From positions 1 to 51,290 of the forward strand of contig CAYVJG010000019.1 in assembly GCA_964451785.1 (NCBI GenBank): a stretch of 51,290 nt of DNA. Direction: 5' to 3'. Below, piece after piece: positions 25,804 to 34,320 of this stretch. Source of the stretch: JAJYSO01 sp964451785. Its GTDB lineage: Bacteria > Bacteroidota > Bacteroidia > Flavobacteriales > Flavobacteriaceae. Numbering within the stretch: position 1 is the first letter of the stretch; every line of letters begins with the position of its first letter. The notes below the pieces were generated by a model that made no database searches, was not told where the DNA came from, and saw only the letters and a program-made list of their open reading frames with translations. Both the position numbers and the translations under genes were made by a program.

Positions 25804-26436
25804 ATGGGAAAAAAGCAGAAGTATTATGTAGTTTGGAAAGGCAAGCGCCCGGGGATTTATACCTCTTGGGCCGAATGCAAGGCTGTAATCGACGGTTATC
25901 CGCAGGCGCAATACAAGTCCTTTTTAGATTACAGCGAAGCTCAAAAAGCTTATAATAGCACTTATGCCGCCTATAAAGGCAAGAAAAAAGCGCCGCGAAC
26001 CGCTCAACAAAGCGCACAAATGCAGCAAGAGGTCAACTGTAATTCTATTGCTGTCGATGCCGCTTCGAGTGGCAATCCCGGCATTATGGAATATCGCGGA
26101 GTAGATACCTGTACTAAAAAAGAACTTTTTCACATTGGTCCTTTTCCGGAAGGCACCAATAATATCGGTGAATTTTTAGCTTTAGTACACGGGTTAGCTT
26201 TTTTAGACTTACACAAAAGCAATCGCCTTATTTATTCGGACTCGCGCACAGCTATGAGCTGGGTGAGGCGACAAAAATGCAATACTAAACTAAAGCGCAG
26301 TGCTAAAACCGAAAAATTATTTCAGCTTGTTGACCGTGCTGAAAAATGGCTAAAAACACATCAGCACTCTACGCCTATTGTAAAATGGGACACGGTGGCG
26401 TGGGGTGAAATTCCCGCTGACTTTGGTCGGAAATAA
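25804..26436 (+). CDS. Ribonuclease H1 with N-terminal viroplasmin domain
   Basis: Degrades RNA in RNA-DNA hybrids. Residues about 4-50 form the caulimovirus viroplasmin-type domain that binds hybrids (YYVVWKGKRPGIYTSWAECK and KSFLDYSEAQKAY). A basic linker leads to the RNase H fold with the acidic catalytic residues visible in VDAASSGNPG, NNIGEFLAL, IYSDSRTA and IPADFGRK. The 210-aa length matches the Bacteroidota form. It begins 1 bp after the purN stop codon. A hairpin at 26448-26481 follows. Confidence 0.93.
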   Translation: MGKKQKYYVVWKGKRPGIYTSWAECKAVIDGYPQAQYKSFLDYSEAQKAYNSTYAAYKGKKKAPRTAQQSAQMQQEVNCNSIAVDAASSGNPGIMEYRGVDTCTKKELFHIGPFPEGTNNIGEFLALVHGLAFLDLHKSNRLIYSDSRTAMSWVRRQKCNTKLKRSAKTEKLFQLVDRAEKWLKTHQHSTPIVKWDTVAWGEIPADFGRK

Positions 26437-26447
26437 TACTTAAAGCA

Positions 26448-26481
26448 AATTGGCTGTATTTAGTGAAAAATACAGCCGATT
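26448..26481. terminator. Hairpin between convergent genes, probable terminator
   Basis: Stem GGCTGTATTT/AAATACAGCC (10 bp) with a 6-nt loop, between the RNase H gene and the convergent reductase gene. T-tracts on either side are weak. Confidence 0.55.
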
Positions 26482-26509
26482 GATAAGTGATACAGAATGT
26501 ACTTCTGCG

Positions 26510-27571
26510 TTATATATTGTCAAAATCAACAATGAGCGTAGCGGTTGTAGGATGCGCTTGACAGGTAAGCGTTAAGCCTTCTTCTACTTCTTCATCTGTT
26601 AAGATTTGGTTATTTACCATCGTCACCTGACCTTCTTTAATCTGTGCCATGCAACTGCTGCAAATTCCGCCTTGACAAGAGTAAGGGGGATCTAAACCTT
26701 CATCCATAATTGCGTCGAGCACGCGCTGACTGCGGTCCATTTCAAAAGTCGTTTCTTCTTCATCTAAAATCACCGTCACCGTAGTTTTACCCGTTGTAGC
26801 ACCTTCTTCTTCATTCTTTTTCGCGTCATCTTTTGCTACAAACAACTCGTGGTGTATTTTTGAATCGTTAACTCCATTTTCTGTCAACACTTCAGATACC
26901 ATATCGATCATCTGCCCGGGACCACACAAGTAAAAGGCATCAAAATCAGTAGTTTTAAATCTATTTTTCAAGACAAAATTAACCGTTCCGCGTTCAATAC
27001 GTCCAAAAAAGGCGTCGTCTTCTTTAGTTCTACTGTACACAAATTCGATATAAAGACGGTCTTGATATTGTGATTGTAGTTGTAGCAACTCTTTAAAAAA
27101 CATGGTTTGCGCCGGTGTTTTATTACCGTAAACCAGCACAAATTTACTATTTGGTTCAGCCTCAAGCACATCTTTTAGAATCGCCATGATAGGTGTAATT
27201 CCACTTCCGGCGGCAAAGGCAGCGTAGTTTTTCTCATTTTCAGGCGACTCCGATTTATACACAAATCGTCCTTCAGGCAAGAATACATTTAAGGTATCGC
27301 CCTCTTTGAGTTTGTTGTTTACCCAAACTGAAAACAAGCCCTTTTCAACTTCTTTAACAGCCACCTTTAACTCACCACTTTGCGGCGAGGTACAGATGGA
27401 ATAAGAACGGCGAAATTTCTTACCGGCAATTTCTTTTTCTAAAGTTAAGTATTGCCCGGCAACAAACTGAAAATCACTTTTCAATTCATCAGGCACTTCA
27501 AACTCTAAACTTACAGCTTCCGGCGTTTCGCGTCTGATAGCTTTTACTCGGAGCTCGTGAAAATGTGACAT
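26510..27571 (-). CDS. PaaE-like flavin/2Fe-2S oxidoreductase (ferredoxin-NADP reductase family)
   Basis: Electron-transfer reductase passing electrons from NAD(P)H through FAD to a plant-type 2Fe-2S cluster. It has the FAD-binding domain with RRSYSICTSP, an NAD-binding domain (AAGSGITPIMAILK, CGPGQMIDMV) and a C-terminal ferredoxin domain with the Cys motif YSCQGGICSSC plus a distant TCQAHP. The layout matches PaaE/HmpX-type reductases. No phenylacetate-pathway or oxygenase gene is adjacent, so the partner is unknown. I use the ATG at 27571 (MSHFHELRVKAI), after an exact -7 element, giving 353 aa. Confidence 0.9.
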   Translation of the reverse strand: MSHFHELRVKAIRRETPEAVSLEFEVPDELKSDFQFVAGQYLTLEKEIAGKKFRRSYSICTSPQSGELKVAVKEVEKGLFSVWVNNKLKEGDTLNVFLPEGRFVYKSESPENEKNYAAFAAGSGITPIMAILKDVLEAEPNSKFVLVYGNKTPAQTMFFKELLQLQSQYQDRLYIEFVYSRTKEDDAFFGRIERGTVNFVLKNRFKTTDFDAFYLCGPGQMIDMVSEVLTENGVNDSKIHHELFVAKDDAKKNEEEGATTGKTTVTVILDEEETTFEMDRSQRVLDAIMDEGLDPPYSCQGGICSSCMAQIKEGQVTMVNNQILTDEEVEEGLTLTCQAHPTTATLIVDFDNI

Positions 27572-27890
27572 ACGAACTTTTTTTTTGCAAAAATACAAAC
27601 TATCCTTGGCAATACCTTTATGCTTTTTAAAAATAAAAAACTTTATCAGGCTACGCTATAAATTGATTGACAAGTTTTAACTTTAGAAGTTTCTATCCTT
27701 AAAAAAGAAGGAGGTAAGATTGCCTTAAAGTGAAAATAAACGCATAACTTTCTAGAAAAATAAAATGAAAAAGAAGATTACTAAAAACTAACAGTGTTAT
27801 AATAGACTTGTGAGCCTGAATGGTTTTGTCTTCCCGGATGTGTCCCTGACGCAGGAAAACCTACTGATGAATCATTAACAATGTATTAAA
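27572..27890. other. 319-bp intergenic region
   Basis: It contains the -7 element of the reductase gene at the left. Around 27811-27870 is a short stretch richer in GC than its surroundings, with a small CCTG-acg-CAGG hairpin at 27845-27855. Nothing else is recognised. There is no clear promoter motif for the following small gene. Confidence 0.5.
27588..27595 (-). promoter_or_regulatory. -7 promoter element of the PaaE-like reductase gene
   Basis: The minus strand reads TATTTTTG (TAnnTTTG), 16 bp upstream of the ATG at 27571. Confidence 0.55.
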
Positions 27891-28187
27891 ATGACCCCTA
27901 TAAGCAAAATTTCGAAGATTTTATTATACCTAAGCTTTCTAAGTTTAGTATATTTTATCTTAATCATTTACTGGTCATACAATCCACCAGATTCAACTAG
28001 TGCCATACAATTCGTCGGTGAATTGTTGACAATCCCTATGTTATTTTTGATAACTTTCAGTTTTATTTGTAGCCTCATTTTAATAGTAAAAAAGAAGAAT
28101 TTGAAGATTAATATTTTCACCCTTATATTCAACTTGGCATCAATTTCACTTTTAATTGTAGTTTCTATTAATCAATTAAATAGCTGA
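27891..28187 (+). CDS. Small hypothetical membrane protein
   Basis: Not recognised. The 98-aa protein has three hydrophobic segments (about 9-29, 45-68 and 75-93) separated by short polar loops (YWSYNPPDSTSAIQ and KKKNLK). It resembles many small orphan membrane proteins of Flavobacteriaceae. It is AT-rich compared with its neighbours and has no clear promoter motif, but the ATG start and membrane pattern argue for a real gene. A partial dispersed repeat begins 50 bp after its stop. Confidence 0.6.
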   Translation: MTPISKISKILLYLSFLSLVYFILIIYWSYNPPDSTSAIQFVGELLTIPMLFLITFSFICSLILIVKKKNLKINIFTLIFNLASISLLIVVSINQLNS

Positions 28188-28236
28188 CTTCAGCAGTCTG
28201 AAAATCCTGAGAAACACGACAAAATTTACAGCGGTT

Positions 28237-28275
28237 TTAATACCGTATGGACAAATCAGACTAAAAATTTAATCC
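28237..28275 (+). repeat. Partial copy of the dispersed intergenic repeat
   Basis: It begins TTAATACCGTATGGACAAAT, identical to the left end of the copy at 39765, and then joins a segment like the right half (AGACTAAAAATTTAATCC). The middle of the element is missing. Confidence 0.65.
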
Positions 28276-28305
28276 TCATGACATAATAGGCTGATTAAAC
28301 AAATG

Positions 28306-28722
28306 CTAGCTGTCTAAAAATTTAGCTTTTAAATGAGCTGTAGGCAACATGCAGCTGTTTTTTTTGCCAAACCAGCGGTAACGGTTATTTGAAATCAACA
28401 TATAAATGGCATCGCGAAAAGATTGGGGCAAATGAAGAAATACGCCCATCCAGCGGTAAGCTTTTAAGTGCTTAGCAATATGTAACGCCGCCGATGACTT
28501 CATATAATAAGCGTGACCGGGCTCAATTAAGACAATAGATTTAAGTTGAGTTGTGTCAATGTGTCGCTCTGCCATCAGTTTTTGTCCGAGGTCACTTTGC
28601 AATGAGGCAAAACGAAAGCAATCTTCTGTATCGTGCTTAATAATAAACTGCACCGTTTGATCACACAGATTGCACACGCCGTCAAAGAGGATTATTTTTT
28701 TAGTTGGATCTAGATTTGCCAT
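28306..28722 (-). CDS. DCC family thiol-disulfide oxidoreductase-like protein (DUF393)
   Basis: Small protein with the namesake motif ILFDGVCNLCDQTVQFIIKHD near the N-terminus (DGxCxxC at about residues 14-19), followed by FRFASLQSDLGQKL and a later KSSAALHIAKHL helix. The family is predicted to have a thioredoxin-like redox role, but its substrates are unknown. At 138 aa it is of normal length. It starts 11 bp after the upstream thioesterase gene, suggesting one transcript. Confidence 0.9.
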   Translation of the reverse strand: MANLDPTKKIILFDGVCNLCDQTVQFIIKHDTEDCFRFASLQSDLGQKLMAERHIDTTQLKSIVLIEPGHAYYMKSSAALHIAKHLKAYRWMGVFLHLPQSFRDAIYMLISNNRYRWFGKKNSCMLPTAHLKAKFLDS

Positions 28723-28733
28723 GACATTATTTC

Positions 28734-29135
28734 TTATTCGTATAGTGCCTTAATTTCCTGAGGAATACGTTTAGGGCGTTGCGTTTTAGCGTCAATCAAA
28801 CACCAAATTGTTTCTGATTTAGCAATTAACGCTCTGTCTGAAAGTCGTGTAATCAACACGCGGCGTTCGCTTTTTACCCCATCAAGCGATTCTATCCAGG
28901 TTTTAAGTTCTAACACATCGCCTTCAAAAGCCGGTTTTTTATACGTAATGGAATGTTGCAAGGCCACCCAATAGTAGTTTTGCTTAATGCTTTCACTGGC
29001 ACAGGTATTCCAATGGGCTTGAGAAACCTCTTGCACCCACTCTAAATACACCACATTATTGACATGCCCTAGATGATCAATAGCTGCTGGCAATACATTT
29101 TTCTCAATTACAAAAGGCTTCGTTTTCATAGACAT
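28734..29135 (-). CDS. Acyl-CoA thioesterase (4HBT hotdog family)
   Basis: Hydrolyses acyl-CoA esters; the chain length is unknown. The single hotdog domain of 133 aa has the active-site loop DHLGHVNNVVYLEWVQEV, with the Asp and HVNN typical of YbgC/FadM-type enzymes, and conserved RRVLITRLSD. There are two possible ATG starts two codons apart (29135 and 29129). An exact -7 element (29142-29149) sits right before them, implying a near-leaderless mRNA. Co-transcribed with the DCC gene. Confidence 0.88.
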   Translation of the reverse strand: MSMKTKPFVIEKNVLPAAIDHLGHVNNVVYLEWVQEVSQAHWNTCASESIKQNYYWVALQHSITYKKPAFEGDVLELKTWIESLDGVKSERRVLITRLSDRALIAKSETIWCLIDAKTQRPKRIPQEIKALYE

Positions 29136-29141
29136 AGATTA

Positions 29142-29149
29142 CAAATTTA
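29142..29149 (-). promoter_or_regulatory. -7 promoter element of the thioesterase gene
   Basis: The minus strand reads TAAATTTG, an exact TAnnTTTG match, only 6 bp upstream of the first candidate ATG, which points to the second ATG or a leaderless transcript. Confidence 0.5.
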
Positions 29150-29271
29150 CATCAAAACTAGACGAGTGCTACACGATTTTTAAAAGGTTTAGGGTTTAAT
29201 TTAAATTTCAGTTAGAGCGTTCAAAAATTTATAACACTAAAACATTGAAATTACGATTATATATAATTAAT

Positions 29272-29301
29272 TTTGATGCACATAAAATAGTTTTAACTTT
29301 A
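29272..29301 (+). promoter_or_regulatory. Promoter of superoxide dismutase gene
   Basis: TTTG (29272-29275), an 18-bp spacer and TAACTTTA (one mismatch to TAnnTTTG), 14 bp upstream of the ATG. Confidence 0.6.
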
Positions 29302-29315
29302 AAAAACAGACAATT

Positions 29316-29924
29316 ATGGCTTTTGAACAAATCAAATTAGGCTACGACTACAATGCGTTAGAGCCGCATATCGATGAAAATACAATGAAAATTCACTATG
29401 GTAAACACCATGCTGGATACACTTCAAAACTCAATGCTGCTGTTGCCGGCACTGATCTTGAAAACAAAGATATCGTTGAGCTTTTACAAAATCTCGATAT
29501 GTCAAATGCTGCTGTACGCAACAACGGTGGGGGTTACTACAATCACAACCTTTACTTTGAAGTAATGTCTCCAAACGGAGGAGGTCAACCAACTGGCGCT
29601 TTAGCTACAGCTATCGATGACGCTTTCGGTTCATTTGATGCCTTTAAAGATGCGTTTTCTAACGCTGCTAAAACACGTTTCGGTTCAGGATGGGCTTGGT
29701 TGTGTGCTAACAAAGGTGGTAAAGTAACGGTTTGCTCTACACCTAATCAAGACAACCCATTAATGCCAGGTGACAGCCAATGTGGTACACCTATCTTAGG
29801 AATTGATGTTTGGGAACACGCTTATTACTTAAACTACCAAAACAGACGCCCTGATTATGTTGAAGCTTTCTTTAGCGTAATCGACTGGGATATCGTATCT
29901 AAAAAATACGAAGCTGCTAAATAA
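29316..29924 (+). CDS. Superoxide dismutase (Fe/Mn family)
   Basis: Converts superoxide to hydrogen peroxide and oxygen in the cytoplasm. Metal ligands are visible: the first His in IHYGKHHAGY, a second in the YYNHNLYFEVM region, and the Asp and His of DVWEHAYYLNYQNRRPDYV. The segment SGWAWLCANKGG is conserved. At 202 aa it is full length, with no signal peptide. It is strongly expressed in most relatives, and here it has a near-perfect promoter and a strong bidirectional terminator. Iron versus manganese use cannot be settled by eye. Confidence 0.97.
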   Translation: MAFEQIKLGYDYNALEPHIDENTMKIHYGKHHAGYTSKLNAAVAGTDLENKDIVELLQNLDMSNAAVRNNGGGYYNHNLYFEVMSPNGGGQPTGALATAIDDAFGSFDAFKDAFSNAAKTRFGSGWAWLCANKGGKVTVCSTPNQDNPLMPGDSQCGTPILGIDVWEHAYYLNYQNRRPDYVEAFFSVIDWDIVSKKYEAAK

Positions 29925-29966
29925 TTGCAGATTTAGGTAAGCAAATAAGCTTAACCTTTTAAAATT

Positions 29967-30004
29967 TGAATCCCCACTATTCAATAATGAGTAGTGGGGA
30001 TTTT
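29967..30004. terminator. Bidirectional terminator between sod and envC-like gene
   Basis: 11-bp stem AATCCCCACTA/TAGTGGGGATT with a 12-nt loop and TTTT on the plus strand, between convergent genes. Confidence 0.85.
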
Positions 30005-30023
30005 CAGTTCATTTAATGCCTGC

Positions 30024-31241
30024 TTATTGATTTAAAATCCATTTTAGTGGATTGAGGTAATGTATATCCTTTAACACGTAGAAATAAAGCGTTGGTCGTC
30101 TTGTATCACGAGCTACTCCTACCTCGCCTATAATTTGTCCTGTAGAAACATTGTCACCCGTATGAACGTGGATTTTTGACAGGTTGCGGTATACTGTAAT
30201 GTAATTACCGTGTTGTAAAAAGACGAGTTTATTGGCACCGCGAATGACCTGTACTTTTAAAACTTTTCCTTTAAACACTGCTTTTACAGGTTCATTAGCG
30301 TTGGTCACAATACGGATACCATTGCTCTGCACCGTTACGGTGTGCGCTAACGGACTAGGATGACTTCCAAAACGCATGGTCACCTCACCGCTTTTTAGTG
30401 GCCAAGGCAACTTGCCTTTATTGGAAGCAAAACTAGCCGCTAATGCTTTAGCCTCAGGCGTCAACGCAAATTCTGTTGTGCGTTTTGATCCTTTTTTCTC
30501 ATTTTCACGCGCAATAGCTTCGCGAATTAAGCGCTGTATTTCAGCATCAATACGCGCTATTTCATCTTGTTTAGCCTGAATTTTTTTACGATAGGAACTG
30601 CCCTTAGCATTAATTGTCGCTATCAGTGCTTCTTGTTCTTTTTTATCGGCTTGCAACTTTTGCTTTGTCGCCCGGTTAGCGGCTAGCAATTTTTTCTTTT
30701 CTTGACGTTGTTGATCGAGTTCCTTATTTAACTCTTGTAATTTTTGAGCGTGTGCTTTTATCTCTTCCCCTTGTTGGCGGCGATAATCTGTATACTGTTT
30801 CATATACTGCAAACGCTTATAAGCTTGCAAAAAACTATCAGATGAAAACAAAAACATCAATCGACTTTGCTTAGAACGACTTTTATAAGACTTGCGCATC
30901 ATTTTAGCATAGTCCTTTTTAAGCTTTTCGAGCTCCTTGCGCAGAGTAGTAATCTTATTTTGATTCGTATTAATCTCTGAGGTCAATAAATTAGCCGCTT
31001 GGTTATTGGTTTTGATCAATTCTTCAGTAGCAGATATACGGCGTTGTAAATCATTAGCCCGTGTGATCACCGATTGTTTTTCGGCTTTATTTTCTGACAG
31101 CAACTTGTTAATCTTCGTTATTTGAGCGCGTAAAGCCTGGCGTTTTTGTTCTAGTTGATCGCGTTTACTCTGTGCCTGTGTCACCTGCAGTGCAAAGAAA
31201 AAGGTCAACCCTAATAATATGTAGCGTAAAGAGCTTTTCAT
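30024..31241 (-). CDS. EnvC-like murein hydrolase activator (degenerate M23/LytM)
   Basis: Periplasmic protein likely to activate cell-wall amidases at division. It has a signal peptide (ends VTQAQ), a long coiled coil (about 25-245, rich in Lys/Gln/Glu) and a C-terminal LytM domain (about 285-400). The zinc-site residues of active M23 enzymes are missing: the HxGID motif reads SNGIR, the HxH region reads VYRNLS, and the last motif reads LYFYV. This fits a non-catalytic EnvC/NlpD-type activator. 405 aa. Its start overlaps the stop of the DUF4292 gene (ATGA), so translation is probably coupled. It is last of the TPR-DUF4292-EnvC cluster common in Flavobacteriia. Confidence 0.88.
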   Translation of the reverse strand: MKSSLRYILLGLTFFFALQVTQAQSKRDQLEQKRQALRAQITKINKLLSENKAEKQSVITRANDLQRRISATEELIKTNNQAANLLTSEINTNQNKITTLRKELEKLKKDYAKMMRKSYKSRSKQSRLMFLFSSDSFLQAYKRLQYMKQYTDYRRQQGEEIKAHAQKLQELNKELDQQRQEKKKLLAANRATKQKLQADKKEQEALIATINAKGSSYRKKIQAKQDEIARIDAEIQRLIREAIARENEKKGSKRTTEFALTPEAKALAASFASNKGKLPWPLKSGEVTMRFGSHPSPLAHTVTVQSNGIRIVTNANEPVKAVFKGKVLKVQVIRGANKLVFLQHGNYITVYRNLSKIHVHTGDNVSTGQIIGEVGVARDTRRPTLYFYVLKDIHYLNPLKWILNQ

Positions 31242-32014
31242 TTTAATTCTATTTCGGTATAGCCTGATGGCATTTCAAATGGGAAATCCAAATCGCGATT
31301 CAACTCTAATGACCTGTAATTAATGTCGATTTTAGTTGATTTATTCCCGTGATTGACGACAATATTAATCATTTTTGGGAAAAGCTGCCCCGCTTTTTCT
31401 TGATAACTTGGATAGGCTATCGTCACGCCTTCGCGTTGAGCTGAACGCTTAATTTGTTGACCTTTGACTTTAAAGGTCGATTTGTCTATCAAAATAGAAC
31501 GCTGCACCATTCCGGTCAACAATTGTGAGAGGATATATCCATTTTTGCCGTCTTTTAATTCAAAATCCTGCTTATCTACAGGACCGACGATTTGTCCGAG
31601 TAGTAGGTTTTGCACTTTTTCAAAATCTACCGGCATGCCCAGCCAATTGCTGAGTAATGCAAAATCACCATCAAACGACTGATGATTTATTTTTTCATAA
31701 AATTGAACCCGATTAGGTGTAATCATAAGCTTTGCCAAGGGAATTAACCCTGCTAACTTGGCGCTCAACCAAATTGTATCTCCCTTTTGCATACGCATGC
31801 TTACTCCTATAGATTGACTGCCTGAACCATCGTCATAACTAGCCCGCAAGTGCGCGTAAAGGGTTTCAAATTCTGGAGCTGTTTTCTCATATTGTTTAAT
31901 CACCTTATTGACTGTGGCATGACGTAATCCTGTAGTTCCTGTTTTTTTGGCACCACAAGACGTCAGCAACAAACTCAATACTATTACCGAGAAATATAAA
32001 TATCGTTTACTCAA
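31238..32014 (-). CDS. DUF4292 domain-containing lipoprotein
   Basis: Envelope lipoprotein of unknown function with lipobox LLLTSC (Cys20). The body is a beta-rich domain with the DUF4292 pattern (FETLYAHLRASYDDG, GDTIWLSAKLAGLIPLAKLMITP, YLSQLL-type segments and MINIVVNHG). It recalls the LolB/LolA-like half-barrel in general shape, but that is inference. 258 aa. It lies between a TPR protein (8-bp gap) and the EnvC-like gene (4-bp overlap), so its role is probably in envelope assembly or division. Confidence 0.85.
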   Translation of the reverse strand: MSKRYLYFSVIVLSLLLTSCGAKKTGTTGLRHATVNKVIKQYEKTAPEFETLYAHLRASYDDGSGSQSIGVSMRMQKGDTIWLSAKLAGLIPLAKLMITPNRVQFYEKINHQSFDGDFALLSNWLGMPVDFEKVQNLLLGQIVGPVDKQDFELKDGKNGYILSQLLTGMVQRSILIDKSTFKVKGQQIKRSAQREGVTIAYPSYQEKAGQLFPKMINIVVNHGNKSTKIDINYRSLELNRDLDFPFEMPSGYTEIELK

Positions 32015-32021
32015 ATTTATT

Positions 32022-33383
32022 TTATTTTAGGTTAGCCGCTTTGATTTTATAATTTTCAGCTTCCTGCTCATTGCCTAATTTCAAACTACTAACAGACAAA
32101 GCCTTATAGAATCTACGCTTTAATTGCGGTTGATTAACTACAAAATCTACACCACTTAATAAACTCATTTTAGCAGCATTATATTGCCCTAAGCCATTTT
32201 GAGCAATCCCTTTTTGTAAATACAAACTAGGTTGCGCCGGAAAAATCATCAACTTTTGCTCGGCTAAATCTAATGCCTTTTGGTAGTGTTTTTCTTTATT
32301 GTAAAGCACTAAAAGCGCTTTAACCGCTTTGAGATTTCCCGGAGTTTCAGCCAAAGCTTTTTCGAGATGAGCAATGGCTTTAGCATTATTTCTACCCATA
32401 TAAGCCTCGCCTAGTTGTTGGTTATTAGGATGTCCTCCACTACTCTCTTTTCCGAGCACGTTAACGAATTGATTACGGTAATTAGGATGTAACTTAACTA
32501 TGTTTTGAAAATCCTTAATCGCTTGAATTTTAAGTGCATTTTCTGCTTCGGGATGGGTAATAAATGCACTTAAGGCTTCTACTGCTTGATTGTACTTTTT
32601 ATCTTTTAAATAGAATTTATACTGCACCAATGCTAATTGAGCGGTTTCAGGATACAATTGAGCAAGACGTTTAGCAACACGCAATGCTGACGGCAATTGA
32701 TCAGAAGTCAAATAATAATAAATGAGATTTTCATAAGCTTCATACGCCTGAGGATGCGCTTCAATTTGAACATTTAAATACTGCTCGACAGTAGCATTTT
32801 CAGCTCCTTCCTTAATAATTGCTTGCTGCCATTCATTTGGAGAGTTTCGCTTAGTTTGTGAAGCATATGAATCTAAGGCTTTTAAGGCTTGAATATAAGC
32901 GCCTTTTAATCGATAAAGATCACTTAAATCTTTGTAATAATCAGCATTTGTTTGAGCGAGTTGTTCTACAAAAGGAATAGCCGCTTGATAATTATGGGTA
33001 GCATTGTACACTTTGTAGAGTGCCAAAATCACCAACTCTTGCTGAGGTTTTTTAGACAGTGCTTTATGCAAATAAGATTCTGCCAGTTGGTAGCGATTTA
33101 AATCTAAATAATTTAATCCTATTTCATACCAAACTACAGCTTGATGTTGTTTGAGCTTTTCTGCTTTAAACAACATCGCATTAGCTTTATCATAATTTTC
33201 AATGGCACGTTGCGCCAACGCTTCAAAAAACAAATTTTGAAACTCATCGTCAACCAGTCCTAAATCCTCTTTTACCAATGTATCCTGCAAGCTAGGTAGA
33301 CGCTTTTGCGCTTGCACAGAGAAACTAGTAGTCAATCCACAAAATACCCAAAGCCACAAGATGATTCGAAACTGATTTTGCAT
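32022..33383 (-). CDS. Secreted TPR repeat protein
   Basis: Tetratricopeptide scaffold exported by an N-terminal signal peptide (ends FSVQAQ). Repeats run from about residue 45 to the end. Examples are AVVWYEIGLNYLDLNRYQLAE, LVILALYKVYNATHNYQAAI and PSLYLQKGIAQNGLGQYNAAK. No catalytic domain is present. 453 aa. It is first of a three-gene cluster with the DUF4292 lipoprotein and EnvC-like protein, so a periplasmic scaffold role in envelope work is likely. A near-consensus promoter (CAAAAATG on the plus strand at 33415-33422) lies just upstream. Confidence 0.9.
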   Translation of the reverse strand: MQNQFRIILWLWVFCGLTTSFSVQAQKRLPSLQDTLVKEDLGLVDDEFQNLFFEALAQRAIENYDKANAMLFKAEKLKQHQAVVWYEIGLNYLDLNRYQLAESYLHKALSKKPQQELVILALYKVYNATHNYQAAIPFVEQLAQTNADYYKDLSDLYRLKGAYIQALKALDSYASQTKRNSPNEWQQAIIKEGAENATVEQYLNVQIEAHPQAYEAYENLIYYYLTSDQLPSALRVAKRLAQLYPETAQLALVQYKFYLKDKKYNQAVEALSAFITHPEAENALKIQAIKDFQNIVKLHPNYRNQFVNVLGKESSGGHPNNQQLGEAYMGRNNAKAIAHLEKALAETPGNLKAVKALLVLYNKEKHYQKALDLAEQKLMIFPAQPSLYLQKGIAQNGLGQYNAAKMSLLSGVDFVVNQPQLKRRFYKALSVSSLKLGNEQEAENYKIKAANLK

Positions 33384-33476
33384 AATTTAGCCTTACAATT
33401 AATGCCTGTTTGTGCAAAAATGGGGAATAGATTACAAAAACTTACAACAAAGCTTATAAAGTTTTTAAAAGTGTGC

Positions 33477-34175
33477 TTATTGATTACAAGGCAGTCCTTC
33501 TAAAATTTGTTGCAGCGCACCAGAATCATCTCCACAAACTTCAATTTGTTGTTGAAGAGCCGTAGCATAAGCTTGGCAAGCCTCAGTAATAGCTGCTTGA
33601 TCTCCACTGTTCTGTGCACCTTCATAAGCTTGTGCAGCCGCAGCGACTTGTGTGGCAGCCTCATCGCAATCTGTTGTTACAGGAGGTAGCGTTTCGCCAG
33701 GTACATCAATTGAATCTCCTTCGCTTTCAGCATTGCCATAAGGCACACTTAAAAAAGCTCCTTGACTAAAATTGAGTGTATCACCTTCAACACCATTAAC
33801 ACGTGCATTAAAGTGAAACTCTCCTGAAAGGACACCATTTTCAATCGATTTTAAAAACACCTCTCCATTTCCGGTGGTATCTGTAGAATAGATTACCCCA
33901 TCGACTGTTGTAAATTTAGCAATTGTAGCGGTATCTACCCCTAATTCATAATGAGCACCTTCAACAACACTAGGCAATTTTATAGTCAATTGACGTGAAC
34001 CTTCTTTCCCGACAAGGCTCACTGAGCCATCTTCATTTTTATGAGCCACCGCGTCAAAAGCGTGAAAAAAACCGGCATCAGTTGTACCTTGAATAGAAGG
34101 CGTATTGAATTGCACTTCATCAGAACAACTCGCCAAAAACAGCAAAAGTAGCAAGGGATAGAGTAATTTTTTCAT
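33477..34175 (-). CDS. Lipoprotein, probable DUF6252 family
   Basis: Envelope lipoprotein with lipobox LFLASC (Cys17). The mature N-terminus EVQFNTPSIQGTTDAG and the beta-rich part to about residue 150 resemble the DUF6252 family; I am only moderately sure. Residues about 168-232 form a separate Ala/Gln-rich helical tail (DCDEAATQVAAAAQAYE) with three cysteines, which could form a helical hairpin. Function unknown. It is transcribed away from rpsP from overlapping divergent promoters. Confidence 0.6.
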   Translation of the reverse strand: MKKLLYPLLLLLFLASCSDEVQFNTPSIQGTTDAGFFHAFDAVAHKNEDGSVSLVGKEGSRQLTIKLPSVVEGAHYELGVDTATIAKFTTVDGVIYSTDTTGNGEVFLKSIENGVLSGEFHFNARVNGVEGDTLNFSQGAFLSVPYGNAESEGDSIDVPGETLPPVTTDCDEAATQVAAAAQAYEGAQNSGDQAAITEACQAYATALQQQIEVCGDDSGALQQILEGLPCNQ

Positions 34176-34212
34176 GAAATTTAAGTTTAAGTTGTTTTAT
34201 ATTAAAGATTCA

Positions 34213-34220
34213 CAAATGTA
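34213..34220 (-). promoter_or_regulatory. -7 promoter element of the lipoprotein gene
   Basis: The minus strand reads TACATTTG (TAnnTTTG), 37 bp upstream of the start at 34175. It lies within 30 bp of the divergent rpsP promoter. Confidence 0.6.
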
Positions 34221-34245
34221 ACTTAAAAAAAATTAAAAAGTCAAG

Positions 34246-34273
34246 TTGATTAAAGAATTAGTAATTATCTTTG
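34246..34273 (+). promoter_or_regulatory. rpsP operon promoter
   Basis: TTG (34246-34248), a 17-bp spacer and TATCTTTG (34266-34273), an exact -7 match. The leader to the ATG at 34321 is about 40 nt. Confidence 0.75.
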
Positions 34274-34320
34274 CAGCAATTATTAAGAACTGGGGTCGCG
34301 AACCCTAAAATTTAATTCAT

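Noticed and set aside
27811..27882. Short frame in the GC-richer patch reading as a 20-odd-residue peptide
   Set aside because: Too short, no start context and no recognisable relative; kept only as part of a compositional remark.
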